From Candidatus Hydrogenedentota bacterium (GTDB lineage: Bacteria; Hydrogenedentota; Hydrogenedentia; Hydrogenedentiales; CAITNO01), in assembly GCA_903922535.1 (NCBI GenBank), contig CAIXUF010000390.1, forward strand, positions 1 through 16,735: a DNA stretch of 16,735 nucleotides, read 5' to 3'. How positions within the stretch are numbered: position 1 is the first letter of the stretch; each line of letters opens with the position of its first letter. The notes under the pieces were generated by a model. The model worked only from the letters and a program-made list of their open reading frames with translations. It did not search any database and was not told where the DNA came from. The position numbers and the translations under genes were made by a program. Positions 15,302-16,735 of this stretch are shown here, in pieces.

Positions 15302-15903
15302 GAATGCACCACCTTTCCGTTCTTGATTTCCTTGAGCATCGCACTGCCACAGGCCTCAAACGGAGCCACGCTCGCCTCGGACCCCAATCCGGGAACGGGC
15401 TTCAGGGGCTCGACAAGCGCCCATTCGTCCTTGTGGGGCATTTCGCGAAAAGGCACCGGCTCAAGCGAGGCGGCGCGGTAGCGTTCCAGCACACGGTCAA
15501 CAGACCGTGTTTGAAGGCGGTCAAGGCACCATCCCGTCACGACCAGCAGCGCAAGGAAGGCCAGAATGTCCGCCGATGCCCGGACGACGGGACGCCACGG
15601 GATCCGGTATCCGCCAAAGCCAAGACATGCCCGGCGCGCCAGGTTGCGTCCCGCGACGGCGAGCAGCCACAGCATCGCCCAGTACGGCACAAAGGAGAGG
15701 TGGAAGGCGTGCCGGGTCTGAAAGAGCAGACTTGGGTAGGCGCCAATGTAGACACCAAGCATGGCCAGAAGGACCGAGGCCCGAAAGTTCACAGCAAACC
15801 CCACCGCCAGCACAAACAACAGTTCCGCAAGGCAACGGAAAAACCGCCGGTCCCGCTGCTTCTCCTGTCCGTCCGATGTGGTGTTGTTGCGGAAGAATCC
15901 CAT
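15298..15903 (-). pseudogene. delta-B: B paralogue reduced to 201 codons by two in-frame internal losses
   Basis: Residues 1-33 match B residues 1-33, residues 34-184 match B 434-584, and the last 17 residues align with the B C-terminus. In the tail SAMLKEIKN sits over STLFNKIRN and both end at TGA. Relative to B, 400 codons and then 853 codons are missing, both in frame. The first junction lies at CCGCCAG (15804-15810), which B carries at both deletion edges. Start, ribosome site (GGGGGC) and the TAATG overlap with X are intact, so a four-helix membrane protein could still be made. Most of the membrane domain, including the first outer loop, and all TPRs are gone, so B's own function is surely lost. 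A new small role is possible. Confidence 0.75.
15352..15810 (-). repeat. 459-bp segment of delta-B almost identical to B (9067-9525)
   Basis: About 97.6% identical to 9067-9525. The flanks are more diverged: the first 100 bp of delta-B (15804-15903) differ from B (10719-10818) at about 14 positions, and the 3' 54 bp are barely alignable. The high-identity block therefore looks like a recent copy or gene conversion from B. Confidence 0.85.
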
Positions 15904-16735
15904 TACTTTGCCCCCGTCACGTTTCCGTTAATCCTGTCAAGCGCGGCGCGCGCTTCCGCAAGATTGGGATTAATCCCCAACACTCTGCCATAGGCGGCCC
16001 GCGCACCGGGAAGGTCGCCCGAAGCCTCAAGGGCAAGACCCAGATGCAGGTTCGGAATGGCCGCATCCGGATGTCCGGCCACCAGACGTTTCCACGCGTC
16101 CACGCGCGCGGCCTTGTCGACCCGCTTTTCCAGAATGGCATCCATGCGCGCCGATGATTTTGGGGATTCCGGCACTTGTTCCACCACGGCGCGGTATTCG
16201 TCCAACGCCCCATCGTCGTCTCCGACCGCCTCAAACGCCCCGCCCAGGGCCACGCGATACCGCAGGTCCGACGGCGACAGGTTTCGCGCACGTTTCGCCA
16301 ACGCCAGCGCACCCGCGCTGTCACCGGCGGCATCGCGGGCTTCCGCCGCCCGGTCGCAACCCTCGGCGGCGGAACCGGCGAGACTTGGCATGGCGCGCAC
16401 CGCCTCGTCCAGCATGCGCAATCCTTCCTCCACACAGCCCTTGGCCGCGACAAGGGCGCCAAGCCTCAGCTTCGAATTCTGTCCTTCGGGACGCAGCCGC
16501 AGCGCCTCCCGGTATGCCGCCTCCGCCCCGGCATCGTCGCCCGAATCGTCCAGGGCCATGCCCAGATACAGGTGAAGCATGGCGGCGTCGGGGTGATTCT
16601 GCACCAAGTCTTTCCAGGCTGCCACACGGGCCGCCGCGCCGCCGCGCCGCTGGTAGATGCCATCCATCCGCTCACTGGAGCGCTGTGATTCCGGTGATTC
16701 GGGCGCTTCCTCAGCCACGGCACGGTACTCGGCCA
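15903..16735 (-). CDS. X: C-terminal part of a TPR protein, probably an A-type paralogue (cut by window edge)
   Basis: About 277 residues are visible; the reading frame stays open to the window end, so the 5' part is missing. The sequence is TPR throughout and contains a full super-repeat between PESPESQ (from 16703) and PESPKSS (from 16172). That spacing is 177 residues, three more than usual because of a small insertion after PESP. The last 89 residues closely match the A1 C-terminus (HPDAAIPNLHLGLALEA, GARAAYGRVL.INPNLAEAR and a final TGAK). The stop overlaps the delta-B start as TAATG, just as A1 overlaps B. By this match and position I infer an A-type membrane glycosyltransferase/TPR gene upstream; its membrane domain is not in view. 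Confidence 0.75.
   Translation of the reverse strand, partial: AEYRAVAEEAPESPESQRSSERMDGIYQRRGGAAARVAAWKDLVQNHPDAAMLHLYLGMALDDSGDDAGAEAAYREALRLRPEGQNSKLRLGALVAAKGCVEEGLRMLDEAVRAMPSLAGSAAEGCDRAAEARDAAGDSAGALALAKRARNLSPSDLRYRVALGGAFEAVGDDDGALDEYRAVVEQVPESPKSSARMDAILEKRVDKAARVDAWKRLVAGHPDAAIPNLHLGLALEASGDLPGARAAYGRVLGINPNLAEARAALDRINGNVTGAK

Noticed and set aside
15231..15359. Upstream start of A1 at 15359
   Set aside because: The extra residues are Cys/Arg-rich, overlap the delta-B 3' end in another frame and have no A2 counterpart. The start at 15230 fits the TAATG pattern.
15298..16735. delta-B plus X as debris of an insertion sequence or transposon
   Set aside because: No transposase, terminal inverted repeats or target duplications were seen. 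All pieces match neighbouring genes in the array.

Overview
The window reads as a GC-rich bacterial chromosome segment. It has bacterial Shine-Dalgarno sites, tight gene overlaps and two bacterial housekeeping genes at the left edge. An NrpR-type regulator, very long membrane/TPR fusion proteins and a 9-bp-period intergenic repeat would fit an environmental lineage of the Planctomycetota or Hydrogenedentota kind. That placement is a guess; no rRNA or marker gene is present.

Left part, plus strand (1-1292): the 3' end of a thiF-type gene overlaps queG (epoxyqueuosine reductase) by ATGA. A dRS3/REP-like palindrome lies inside the queG reading frame near its start. A short convergent intergenic stretch (1293-1457) follows, holding an imperfect inverted repeat.

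Right part, minus strand (16735 down to 1458): one compact, apparently translationally coupled array. In transcription order it is: X (3' end of a TPR gene, cut by the window edge), then delta-B (201 codons), a 23-codon ORF, A1 (1470 aa), B (1454 aa), a second 23-codon ORF, A2 (1304 aa), and an nrpR-like regulator. A1 and A2 are paralogues: a polytopic GT-C/PMT_2-like glycosyltransferase domain, a long beta-rich region I do not recognise, then TPRs. B has a different polytopic membrane domain and a longer TPR tail. The order suggests an ancestral A-B pair that was tandemly duplicated. X has an A1-like C-terminus, and delta-B is a B paralogue that lost two internal blocks while keeping start, frame and stop.

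The TPR tails are built from a higher-order repeat of about 173-174 residues (five TPR-like units). Membrane GT-C domain plus TPR tail is the domain order of eukaryotic TMTC protein O-mannosyltransferases. A role in glycosylating proteins or cell-surface polymers is plausible, but it is inferred from architecture only. I saw no tRNA, rRNA, CRISPR, insertion sequence or convincing promoter; the array's promoter lies beyond the right edge.
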